DNA from: Rubrolithibacter sp043763625
Lineage (GTDB): Bacteria; Bacteroidota; Bacteroidia; Sphingobacteriales; Sphingobacteriaceae
Reading direction: 5' to 3'
NCBI GenBank assembly: GCA_043763625.1
Contig: JAYULL010000068.1
Location: 1-55,988, forward strand
Length of the DNA stretch: 55,988 bases
The position numbers and the translations under genes are program-made. The notes beneath the pieces were generated by a model. It worked only from the letters and a program-made list of their open reading frames with translations, searched no databases and had not been told where the DNA came from. Positions 44,758-52,854 of the stretch are shown here, piece by piece (the stretch's first letter is position 1; the number at the start of each line of letters is the position of its first letter).

Positions 44758-45228
44758 CTATAACTGCCCTTCATCTGCAAAGGAGTAATATCCTTCGCTT
44801 GTTAAAATGATATGGTCGAATATTTCTATATCTAACAATTTACCTCCTTCTTTTATTTTTTGAGTTAATTGCAAATCAGCATTACTCGGTTTCAAATTGC
44901 CGGAAGGGTGGTTATGAGCCAGGATAATTGAGCTTGCGCAACCTTTTAAAACAGTTGCAAAAATCAGCTTAGGATCAGCAACAGTTCCTGACATTCCACC
45001 GGTTGATACTTCGTAAATTCCTAATACTTTGTTTGCTCGGTTTAACAGCAGTATTTTAAACTGTTCTTGCAATTCGATTTTATCTAAATCCCAATTATTA
45101 AACAATAGAGAATACACTTCTCGGGAGCTTCCTACTTTAAGTCTTTCAGAAGCCTTAAATTTTGGGCGGTAAGTCACATTGATCTCTGCAACTTGAAACA
45201 ATGACATTTGAGATTGAAGCTTTTCCAT
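44758..45228 (-). CDS. RadC-like JAB-domain protein of the right ICE
   Basis: 156 residues, start MEKLQSQMSLFQVAEINV at 45228. JAMM motif AHNHPSGNLKPSNAD and GMSGTVADPKLIF as in copy 649-1173. The left copy has about 18 additional residues after MEKLQ. Same orientation in the window but opposite relative to the integrase. Confidence 0.86.
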   Translation of the reverse strand: MEKLQSQMSLFQVAEINVTYRPKFKASERLKVGSSREVYSLLFNNWDLDKIELQEQFKILLLNRANKVLGIYEVSTGGMSGTVADPKLIFATVLKGCASSIILAHNHPSGNLKPSNADLQLTQKIKEGGKLLDIEIFDHIILTSEGYYSFADEGQL

Positions 45229-45385
45229 AATGGTTTTATTTAAATTAATTATGGCGCTCCTACAGGCTAAGGGCAATCAAGGGCAAAAGGAAAAGGAATA
45301 AATGGACTTGTGAGCGTAGGGGACCCGGGTTTATGCCGGAAGCTTTTGTCCGCTCAGCAGACCTTAGCCTAAATTGGTGCTATTG
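45229..45385. repeat. Conserved block upstream of radC, copy B
   Basis: Homologous to 1174-1335. Identical runs include ATTTAAATTAATTATGGCGC and GGCTAAGGGCAATCAAGGGC; the middle part (about 20 bases) differs and the next conserved run is GTTTATGCCGGAAGCTTTTG. The matched context with radC argues for a conserved regulatory or RNA element. From 45386 to 45513 I see nothing. Confidence 0.75.
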
Positions 45386-45513
45386 ATTAATGAATAAAAA
45401 ATGACCTCAAATCTCTTTTAAACCACTTCTTCAATGCTGCCGGGGAAGTAAAAGAAGCTAAACGATGTTAAATCCCGTCGTCTAACAGGACTTTTCAGGC
45501 ACTTAAAGCGCCG

Positions 45514-45550
45514 CAAAAAACGCCCGTCTGTTTTGAAAAAACAGCGGGCG
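45514..45550 (-). terminator. Terminator of the 45555-46787 genes
   Basis: On the minus strand CGCCCGCTGTTTT and AAAACAGACGGGCG form a stem (one mismatch) followed by TTTTTT. It lies 5 bases past the stop of 45555-45911. Confidence 0.85.
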
Positions 45551-45554
45551 AATT

Positions 45555-45911
45555 TTAAATTGACGTTAACGACCCAGATTGTAACAGTTTTTCAATAACA
45601 TTATAAAACTGATCGTTCTGAATAATAACGCCAAAGGAGACACTGTTTACTACTTTATCCTTTTTGATTATCAACCATTCGTCGCCGGCTTCTTGTTGAT
45701 TGATTAAGCATAAATCTTTAAAATAAAATCCTTGACCTAAGCACCACGAGCCGGTTTGATTCAAATAGAAATGTAGCTCGTCAATGTTTTCGCACTCCTT
45801 AAGCATACTTTTACTAAATGCCGGATCAAAACTGCTTCGTATCCAAAAATTTTTACTTCCTATTTCTTCCCAAATAGAAAGTAGTTGCTCTTTATCAAAA
45901 TTCGTTTCCAT
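45555..45911 (-). CDS. Hypothetical ICE protein
   Basis: 118 residues, acidic, no signal. Segments: ELHFYLNQTGSWCLGQGFYF, EWLIIKKDKVVNSVSFGVII. Similar small genes accompany ICE accessory modules, but no family is recognised. Last gene before a strong terminator. Confidence 0.6.
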   Translation of the reverse strand: METNFDKEQLLSIWEEIGSKNFWIRSSFDPAFSKSMLKECENIDELHFYLNQTGSWCLGQGFYFKDLCLINQQEAGDEWLIIKKDKVVNSVSFGVIIQNDQFYNVIEKLLQSGSLTSI

Positions 45912-45951
45912 AGATTTTAGTAAAAGGGGATTTCTCCCCTTAATTTGATAC

Positions 45952-46152
45952 TTATTGCTGCGAGTCGTTTCGATACTTCTTAGGATTCGGAACTCTCGTT
46001 AACAAAATCTCCGTTTCTACTACATGTACTTTCGGTGTACTTTGTAAACTGAGAAGTGACTCCGATTCTAGTTCGCGGGTTGTTTCTGAAATATCTTTAT
46101 GATCGGATAGAACTGCCACCCGTACCATTAAATACAATGTTTCTGCTCTCAT
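45952..46152 (-). CDS. Hypothetical small ICE protein
   Basis: 66 residues: LYLMVRVAVLSDHKD, VVETEILLTRVPNPKKY. No recognised domain. It lies between two genes on the same strand with short gaps, so it is likely part of one transcript. Confidence 0.5.
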   Translation of the reverse strand: MRAETLYLMVRVAVLSDHKDISETTRELESESLLSLQSTPKVHVVETEILLTRVPNPKKYRNDSQQ

Positions 46153-46199
46153 ATTTTTAGGAGTTAAAATCCCCTGGAGAAAGCCGGGGGCATTAGTGT

Positions 46200-46787
46200 T
46201 TATGCCGGAATTATAATTCCTGCTTCAATTTCTGCTAATCTGTTTACACAAAGTGAGTTTACATATTGCGCTACCGCTTGAATGATGACGGGATTTTTCG
46301 TGCTGAACTTCCTTCTTTCGTCATCCTCGATAGTGAGAGCGCAGCCTTGAAAATGATTACTATCTGCATCGTCCGAATCGTCCTGTTGCGCCACTTCGAA
46401 AGCTTCAAGGGTAGTAATGGTTTCTAAAAGTTTATCCCGTTGAATTTTTCTGCGGTGTAGTTCCTCTACTAATTTTAGTGTGCTTTCTAAATTAAGAGCA
46501 GGTTTTTCCGGTTTGATTTCCTGCCGTTCTTCTTTCTTCACCGGTATTGCCGCAGGTTCCGGAGTTTCGGCTTTGCCGGGTTCAACAACAGATTTTACTT
46601 CTTCGGAAAGTTTGATAACCGGTGCCGGTGCTTCTTTCTTTTCCGGAACGGCTTTCTCTTTTTCGAAATCTTTATTCGGTGTAAGCGGGTTTGCTTTTTC
46701 TTGAATTCCGTTAGCGCCTGCCTTTACTGTTTCGGAGGTGTTTACTTTATTATTTATTCCTTGACTTTTCACTTCTTTAGTTTCCAT
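46200..46787 (-). CDS. Hypothetical ICE protein, low-complexity then coiled coil
   Basis: 195 residues from METKEVKSQG. The first 100 residues are rich in Glu, Lys, Pro, Ala (disordered); residues 110-195 contain KLVEELHRRKIQRDKLLETI (coiled coil) and a conserved-looking end NPVIIQAVAQYVNSLC. The frame extends to 46913; the ATG at 46787 is preferred because the longer start would be a very basic addition. No family name. Confidence 0.6.
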   Translation of the reverse strand: METKEVKSQGINNKVNTSETVKAGANGIQEKANPLTPNKDFEKEKAVPEKKEAPAPVIKLSEEVKSVVEPGKAETPEPAAIPVKKEERQEIKPEKPALNLESTLKLVEELHRRKIQRDKLLETITTLEAFEVAQQDDSDDADSNHFQGCALTIEDDERRKFSTKNPVIIQAVAQYVNSLCVNRLAEIEAGIIIPA

Positions 46788-46926
46788 TTTCTTTGTTTTT
46801 AATAGATTTTTTGACTTCGTTAAATTGCTTCTGCGTTTTGTTGAATGCAGTGCTTGATTGCGTTCAGTTTTCCTTTGGTAAGTGGGCGGACTTCTTTCTT
46901 TGATATTTTTCATGGCTTAATTTTTT

Positions 46927-47006
46927 AAAGTCAGTCGGCAGGAGCCTACTTGGCTTTTTGTTAAGCCACCTCACCTGAATGCAATCCGACTACAAGGCAA
47001 GACTTT
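46927..47006 (-). promoter_or_regulatory. Nested hairpin in the leader of 46200-46787
   Basis: Nested pairs AAAGTC/GACTTT (46927-46932, 47001-47006), GTCGG/CCGAC, CAGG/CCTG and GGCTT/AAGCC enclose one another within 80 bases. They lie in the 5' region of the minus-strand gene. Too complex for a simple terminator. A structured leader or a transfer origin are possible. Confidence 0.45.
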
Positions 47007-47371
47007 GTGGAAAAAAATACACTCTGAAGCGCAGCGAAAGAGGAAGATTTTTTTACGACAAACCCTTTAGGGCTTGGTCTTTCCTGTAAGTGGATTGTTC
47101 AGAAATTTGCTAACCAAAAAGTCGCGGCGAGAATTATATTGAAATATGATAAAAGGTGGAAGAATTGGTTGGCGTAACACTATGCTGGCGAAAGGATAGA
47201 ATAGAGTTGCCTTTAAACCTCAAAGTTATTGATATTAAAAAACGAAGATCCCCTTAGTTCGCTTTGCAATTTATTTTTTGGGTCATCTCTTGAATTGAGC
47301 ATGGGAGATGTACTCTTTCCACTAGATTTTCTCAATATTGAACTTTTAAGAAAACTTCGAACAGCAACTAG
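47007..47371. other. Intergenic stretch, nothing clear
   Basis: 365 bases between the divergent ICE genes and the operator region, AT-rich. Stops in all frames. No recognised motif. Confidence 0.4.
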
Positions 47372-47454
47372 TATTGTAAATTTACAATAAACTTTTCCAC
47401 ATTTCTTGGATGATAAAAGTGTTTGAGTAATTTAGCATTGTAATTTTACAATGC
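47372..47454 (+). promoter_or_regulatory. Two dyad operators in front of the HTH-ImmA/IrrE gene
   Basis: The 18-base perfect palindrome TATTGTAAATTTACAATA (47372-47389) and the 20-base dyad GCATTGTAATTTTACAATGC (47435-47454) share ATTGTAA/TTACAAT. Centres are 64 bases apart, about six helical turns, so same face. The second touches the ATG. They fit autorepression by the HTH protein (inference). Confidence 0.7.
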
Positions 47455-48663
47455 ATGTCTAGGGAAGATCGAAACGAGTTTAATGTTGATTCATTGTTAA
47501 TGGGGTTGTTTAAAGATAAGTTAGTTAAACTGTTTGAAAAAAGAATTGATGAGTTGGGAATTTCGCCTACAAATGCCTTAGATGTTCTTGATATAGAATA
47601 TCGTGCGCTGCAAGGTATTTTGTATGGAACTAGTAAGCGAGTTGATATGATGAATTTTATCAAGCTTGCCAGCTTTCTAAAAATAACTAAAGAAGCAGTA
47701 ATTGAATTGTATTTTAATGAGCTCGAGGAAAATGGGGACGATATTGCATATCCAAAAGATAGGGTAGAATTTTTGAATGCTAACTTCGATTTAGCAGCAT
47801 TATATAGGGCGGGGTTTATTGAAAGTATAACCGAGTATCCTAAAATCGAAGAAAAGATTAAGTTGTATTTTGGACTTAACTCAATTTTTGAATACAAATT
47901 ACCGGTGCAACATGTGGCTTTCAGCGCTGGTTCGAAGCAACCGAAGAACTTCTTTACTAGAGCTTTTTGGATTAATGCAGCAATATCAGCATTTACTGAA
48001 ATAAACAATCCCTACCCGTATAATTTAGAACGATTGATGGCCTATTTTCCAGAGATACGGCAACAATGTGTAAATGTGGAAGATGGACTAATTAACGTCA
48101 TTAACAATCTTTTTGAGTTAGGTGTTACGGTCTTCTATCAGAGCTCTCTGCCTTCTCTATATTTAAAGGGCGCTACCTTAGAAGTAAACCACAAGCCTTG
48201 CATTATTATTACTGATTATAAAGGATTCTATACTACCTTTTGGCACACGCTATGTCATGAATTATCCCACGTATTGTTTGATTTTGAAGAGATAAGAAGA
48301 AGTCGTTATCATATTTCAGAAGAGTCTAGCGAGGATATGAGTGTGTCAGAAAAGGAATATCAAGCTGATACTTTTGCAAGACAATACTTATTCTCATCAG
48401 ATAAGCTTAAGCAAGCTAAGCCGCATATTAACAATCGGAAATTTATAAAGGAATTTGCGGGGAAGAATCATGTGCATCCTTGCTTCATCTATACTTATTA
48501 TGCTTTTGAATTTGAAAAAGAAGACAATAAAGCTTGGGCAAAGGCTAGAACGAATAACCCCTCTGTTGATGGACTAATAAAAAAAATTGAGAATCCTTGG
48601 ACGAAATCTAAGGGAGTAAAAAGGCATATAAATAGCTTGAAAGAAGGAGGATTATACAAATAA
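47455..48663 (+). CDS. HTH-ImmA/IrrE family metalloprotease
   Basis: 402 residues. Residues 15-80 form an XRE-type HTH (LFEKRIDELGISPTNALDVL, FIKLASFLKI). The C-terminal part has zinc-binding HTLCHELSHVLFD (HExxH) and EKEYQADTFARQYLF with the third ligand. ImmA-type proteases cleave phage-like repressors and occur in TA-like modules. It starts at the end of the second operator and is followed 5 bases later by the P63C gene, forming one unit. Confidence 0.88.
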   Translation: MSREDRNEFNVDSLLMGLFKDKLVKLFEKRIDELGISPTNALDVLDIEYRALQGILYGTSKRVDMMNFIKLASFLKITKEAVIELYFNELEENGDDIAYPKDRVEFLNANFDLAALYRAGFIESITEYPKIEEKIKLYFGLNSIFEYKLPVQHVAFSAGSKQPKNFFTRAFWINAAISAFTEINNPYPYNLERLMAYFPEIRQQCVNVEDGLINVINNLFELGVTVFYQSSLPSLYLKGATLEVNHKPCIIITDYKGFYTTFWHTLCHELSHVLFDFEEIRRSRYHISEESSEDMSVSEKEYQADTFARQYLFSSDKLKQAKPHINNRKFIKEFAGKNHVHPCFIYTYYAFEFEKEDNKAWAKARTNNPSVDGLIKKIENPWTKSKGVKRHINSLKEGGLYK

Positions 48664-48667
48664 TTAC

Positions 48668-49288
48668 ATGATCATGAAACTCACTGAAACAAAGAATCAC
48701 CTTGTCGGGTTCATTGACTCCCAAACTGATCAGCCACCATTGGATAGATCATCTGTTCTGGAACTTTTCACGAAGGCCGCCGACGCGGAGGCGAGGGTTG
48801 CTTATGAGAAAAAGCTTGCCGAAGAGAGTTCTATTTTTGAACTTCAAGACGGAAGGAGAACTTCGATTTCACAAGAAAGAAATCGGTACAGAAGAATTTT
48901 CGAGGATATTCCTCAGGATTATGAACCTAAGTTCTCTGGATTCTTTGATGCCTTTGGTAAGATGATGGGTTGGCCAGAAGAAAAGTTGAAGGCATATCAC
49001 AAACCTCCTATAGTTCCCCAAACTATCAACGAGATCATATATGGTCGTTTCCCAAAGGAAGTAGTTACTCATATTCAAATGAAAAACCCTTATATTAGGT
49101 GGTGTACTAGGGCTCATAAAAACTACCTCTTTCTAAGTGACGACGGTATTCTGCACTTAGAGAGGTTTATTGACGATGCCATCAACGTAATGCAGGTTAG
49201 TACATCTTATTACGATTTTAGAAAGGCATATGCATTAAAATTTGGCACTGGTTTTCAGCCCGTATTGTTTGAAGAATTCTATATTTAA
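48668..49288 (+). CDS. P63C domain protein
   Basis: 206 residues. N-terminal 90 residues unknown (EARVAYEKKLAEESSIFELQ). The C-terminal part (about 115-205) matches P63C: INEIIYGRFPKEVVTHIQMK, NPYIRWCTRAHKNYLFLSDD and YDFRKAYALKF. P63C proteins are found in phages and mobile elements; role unknown. Coupled to the HTH-protease gene, so the two may be partner toxin/regulator or a DNA-interacting pair (inference). Confidence 0.78.
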   Translation: MIMKLTETKNHLVGFIDSQTDQPPLDRSSVLELFTKAADAEARVAYEKKLAEESSIFELQDGRRTSISQERNRYRRIFEDIPQDYEPKFSGFFDAFGKMMGWPEEKLKAYHKPPIVPQTINEIIYGRFPKEVVTHIQMKNPYIRWCTRAHKNYLFLSDDGILHLERFIDDAINVMQVSTSYYDFRKAYALKFGTGFQPVLFEEFYI

Positions 49289-49592
49289 TTAGACATAATC
49301 ATAAGATATGAATAGTAGTTAAATCAGAGGGAGATGTCTATAAAATAAGGTCCGGATGTTGGAGCACCCGAACCTAAAATGTGGATCATCCGTGATAAAT
49401 TGCAATCAGTACAGATGACGTCCTTGTCTATTTGAACGGGTAAAAGTATAAAAAGTTGTAAGAACTTTCATGTACTTATCGCTCATAACCTGTCTCGCTT
49501 TTTACACCATAGGCTTCTGACCTGTGTCCTAGTCTTCAGAATGATATTAAGCAGTTAAGCTGCAATCGCTGATAATTTATTAAAGAAGAACT
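49289..49592. other. Intergenic stretch, no gene seen
   Basis: 304 bases. No intact small frame, terminator or strong promoter recognised. It must hold the promoter for 49593 unless the gene is read from upstream. Confidence 0.4.
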
Positions 49593-50837
49593 ATGTCAAA
49601 ATTTGACCAGCAGACACTTTCATTGCGAGACGTTGAAAGTTTGCACAGAATTAAAGTAAGCAAGCTATTAAGTTTGCTTGAACATCATCCTTACAGGAAA
49701 AGCATTGAAACAAAGTTTCAGACCAATGAAATAGCTGAAGAATATATCCTTATTGATCACGTCGATACAGTTTATACTCGAATAGCCCAAGTTATCGGAA
49801 GCTTTAACCGTTTTAATATAAAAGCTCAGATCAAGGACATTTCACTTGTTGAGCATCGTGTAGATGTAGAGGGAGTCTCTGGCACTCCTGTTAAGTTTGT
49901 TTTTGACGAATACCAAGATGATGCGGGAAATGAATTAAATGATCTCCATGCATTCGCCATCCATGATGCAAAAAATGCTTTTTTGGGGCAATACGATATG
50001 ACCAAATATGCAAATAGACTATATAAAGATCAGCATTTTGAGTTAGTACGTTACAATGTCGAGCATTTTAAAAACCTGGCATCACAATCTAAAAAAAAGA
50101 ATAAACTCCGTAGTTACCGGCTGCTAGAGCATGCAGGTGAAGTCTTTGTGAGAGGAATCACATCCGTTGAACAATACAACGAATATGGGGTAGATTTTGC
50201 CTTCGTTACAGCAATGTTGCTTTTTCATTCATTAATAAAGGATCGCCCTGGAGATGCATACGCGATTTCAAGCGCGGCAATTAGTGCCTCAAAATTAGAA
50301 CTAATTGTTGTGGACAAACAGATGAAGGAAGCTAAGGGGTTTGGAAAAGTGAGCTCTTCTACTATTATTTCAACGAACGATTTAGGAGATGCTTCCTTTA
50401 AATTTCTAAATATTGTAAAAGTGGGAATAAGAGATTCTAGGGGCTTCTATTTGTTTCCAGATGCAAAGCACGATTACAAAAATGAATTGAAAATAACTCA
50501 CAATACAAAAGTAGACAATGCACTTTCGTCAGTTATAGATGCAAAGGCCATTTTACGCAGCTCGGAAGAATTTATTGAAGAGTTGGAGAGTGTAAAGATG
50601 ATATCAAAACCTGATGAACTCAGAGCCAGAATTTTATTCAAAGTGGAGAATCGAAACAGCGCTTTTAGAAAAATCAAAAATGTGCGAGATCTGTTCAAGC
50701 CAACAATTGTCAATAATTTGGATAATTTTTCCAAGCTGCTAGAAATGTGTCGTAAGGCTGAAGAGCTGGATATCGATTACGATTTGAAAGACAAACTTCG
50801 ATATATCGTCTCAGATATAATCTTAAATAAAAGATAG
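49593..50837 (+). CDS. Unrecognised 414-residue protein in the cargo island
   Basis: A soluble protein of 414 residues without signal or spans. The central region (about 180-300) has VRGITSVEQYNEYGVDFAFV, STIISTNDLGDASFKFLNIV and FYLFPDAKHDYKNELKITHN, vaguely like DUF932-type phage or plasmid proteins, but I am not sure. The C-terminal 100 residues are helical and charged. It precedes the SIR2-like gene and has a hairpin terminator behind it. Possibly a defence or anti-defence gene. Confidence 0.65.
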   Translation: MSKFDQQTLSLRDVESLHRIKVSKLLSLLEHHPYRKSIETKFQTNEIAEEYILIDHVDTVYTRIAQVIGSFNRFNIKAQIKDISLVEHRVDVEGVSGTPVKFVFDEYQDDAGNELNDLHAFAIHDAKNAFLGQYDMTKYANRLYKDQHFELVRYNVEHFKNLASQSKKKNKLRSYRLLEHAGEVFVRGITSVEQYNEYGVDFAFVTAMLLFHSLIKDRPGDAYAISSAAISASKLELIVVDKQMKEAKGFGKVSSSTIISTNDLGDASFKFLNIVKVGIRDSRGFYLFPDAKHDYKNELKITHNTKVDNALSSVIDAKAILRSSEEFIEELESVKMISKPDELRARILFKVENRNSAFRKIKNVRDLFKPTIVNNLDNFSKLLEMCRKAEELDIDYDLKDKLRYIVSDIILNKR

Positions 50838-50901
50838 CTGCATTCAAAGTGTAATTTCTTATACACAGGTCTCCATGATGTATATTGAAATTGCATACTT
50901 C

Positions 50902-50957
50902 AACCCGATGCTTAGCGCATGGTGTCTTGGGACACCTGCGCTGTATCGGGTTTTGGA
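50902..50957 (+). terminator. Long hairpin after 49593-50837
   Basis: AACCCGAT/ATCGGGTT (50902-50909, 50945-50952), AGCGCA/TGCGCT and GTGTC/GACAC nest into one imperfect stem followed by a short T run (TTTTGG). Likely a terminator, or a small structured RNA. Confidence 0.6.
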
Positions 50958-51033
50958 CACTAAATGAAGTGATGTAAAATATTTAATTTATAATTACACC
51001 CTGCTTAATCAATGTTAATTTAAATCAGTTCAT

Positions 51034-52526
51034 ATGAATGTAGCAAACTTTATTAACCAATACAAAAATCACCCGGTCTTATTTGTAGGGACAGGAATCA
51101 GTCTCAGATACTTAGAAAACTCTTATACATGGGATGGATTGCTGTCAAAGATTTCGCTAGAGCTGAAAGGAAACAATGAGTACTATTTAGACATCAAAGC
51201 TCAATGCGAAGAGAATGGTAGATATAAATTTGATAAGATCGCTAGCTTACTTGAAAAGGAATTTAACAGAGACTTGATTAACGACAGAAACGGTAAGTTC
51301 AAGGATGTGAACGACATGTTTTATGAGAGCATGAATAATGGGAAAAACTTGAGCAGGTTTAAAATTTATATCGCCGAAATTTTTTCCAACATAAAATACA
51401 GACCGGAAATGGCAAATGAACTTGCCGAAATAAAAAAGATCAGGAAAAATATAGGTTCTATTATTACTACTAATTATGATAATTTAATTGAAGATACTTT
51501 TGAATTTAATAAACTAATTGGAAATGATATTTTGTTAAGTAATCCATACGGTTCGGTTTACAAAATTCATGGATGCTCGTCTGATGCAGCTAAAATGATT
51601 ATAACCATTGAAGATTATTTAAAATTTCAAGAGAAGTATGAATTAATCAGAGCTCAGCTACTCTCGCTTTTTATTCATAATCCAATTATATTTTTAGGAT
51701 ATAGCATAGGCGATGAAAATATTAAAAGTATCCTTAAAACAATCTTTACTTATATAGAACCCAATTCCGATCAGGCTAAAAAAATTCGTGAGAATTTCCT
51801 GTTAGTTGAATACGAGCAAGGTTCTAATTCCGAGGAAATATCTGAACATGACATTGATATGGAAGGATTTGCGACTATAAGAATTAATAAGTTAAAAACG
51901 GATAATTTTAGCGCCATATATCAAGCAATTTCGGGTCTCCAATTACCTGTTTCAGCGTTAGATATAAGAAAAGTGCAATCGATAGTAAAAGAAATATATT
52001 CTGGAGGTAACATAGCTGTTAAAATCACTGAAGATTTAGATTCAATTAAAAATTCAGAAAGAATTTGGCAATAGGTACGGATAAAACAATTACATATCAG
52101 TTCCTAACTAGTTCGGAAACAATCTCCAATTATTTCAAGATCATTGATGAATCTAATTCCCAGATATTATCTCTTATTGATAAATATTCAATCTCAAGTA
52201 CTCAGTACTTCCCCATCTTTGGATTTAGTAAAATCAATACAAGCCTTGCATCCGCGGTTAGGCTTATGGCTAATCAAGAAGCAAAACTTGAACACGGGAT
52301 GAATACCATATCGCCGGCTTGTAAACAAACCCATACAACGATTGTCGAAATTTTGGAGGAGACAAGTATCCCTGCTAGTTCTAAGGAAACTGCAATTTTC
52401 TGGTCTATTATGAGTGGCAATTTGAATGTTGATGAGGTAGAAAGCTATCTTAGAAATTATTCAAACAAGAAATTGTCGAGTTATAAGAAAATGCTTTGTG
52501 CGTTCGATTTTATTAAGTATCGATAA
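51034..52526 (+). pseudogene. SIR2-like defence NADase, split by one missing base
   Basis: The first frame (51034-52074) has the SIR2-like fold: LFVGTGISLRYL, SIITTNYDNLIEDTF, VYKIHGCSSD and IFLGYSIGDENI. Bacterial SIR2 proteins deplete NAD+ in phage defence. It stops after NSERIWQ. The second frame begins at 52065 (AIGTDKTITYQF) and runs to 52526, completing a protein of about 497 residues if one T is restored at 52064-52066. So the gene is disrupted or the sequence has an error in a T run. No HerA, Thoeris or Argonaute partner is adjacent. Confidence 0.82.
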
Positions 52527-52629
52527 TACACTGTCTAGGAGCGCATTGGTGGCACAACAACTAGGTTATCATCGAATTAAAAGAATTCCTAATGAATTTC
52601 ATTCATTAGGAATTGAACTAATAAATTTT

Positions 52630-52809
52630 CTATTTCTTCGCGTTCTTCTTCTCCGTCACCTCTTTTCTAATGTCAGAAGCTAATGCTTTAGCTTGCTGCA
52701 AGGCGTTCCTGAGCCTTGTTCCGGCAGCTTTATTTCCTTTGTCGTAAAAAGCGGAGGCGTCGCCTTCTGCTGTACTTAAAAGCGTCTGTAATTCTTTAAA
52801 TTTTTCCAT
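52630..52809 (-). CDS. Histone H1-like (Hc1-type) small protein
   Basis: 59 residues with ATG at 52809: MEKFKELQTLLSTAEGDASA, then YDKGNKAAGTRLRNALQQAK, then a Lys-rich end. It is the paralogue of 1400-1579. Lies between the defence cargo and the conjugation genes in the minus-strand ICE operon. Confidence 0.85.
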   Translation of the reverse strand: MEKFKELQTLLSTAEGDASAFYDKGNKAAGTRLRNALQQAKALASDIRKEVTEKKNAKK

Positions 52810-52854
52810 TTCGATGTTTTTATTGAAGCTATAAATTTTAAATAAACTTTCAAA

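Noticed and set aside
47382..48008. 208-codon frame antisense to the HTH-ImmA/IrrE gene
   Set aside because: The sense strand encodes clear HTH and HExxH motifs. The antisense product is Ser/Leu-rich, unlike any family, and is a shadow.
52055..52075. Programmed frameshift in the SIR2-like gene
   Set aside because: No canonical slippery heptamer is seen; AATTTGG followed by a stop is not a known shift site. A missing base is the simpler reading.
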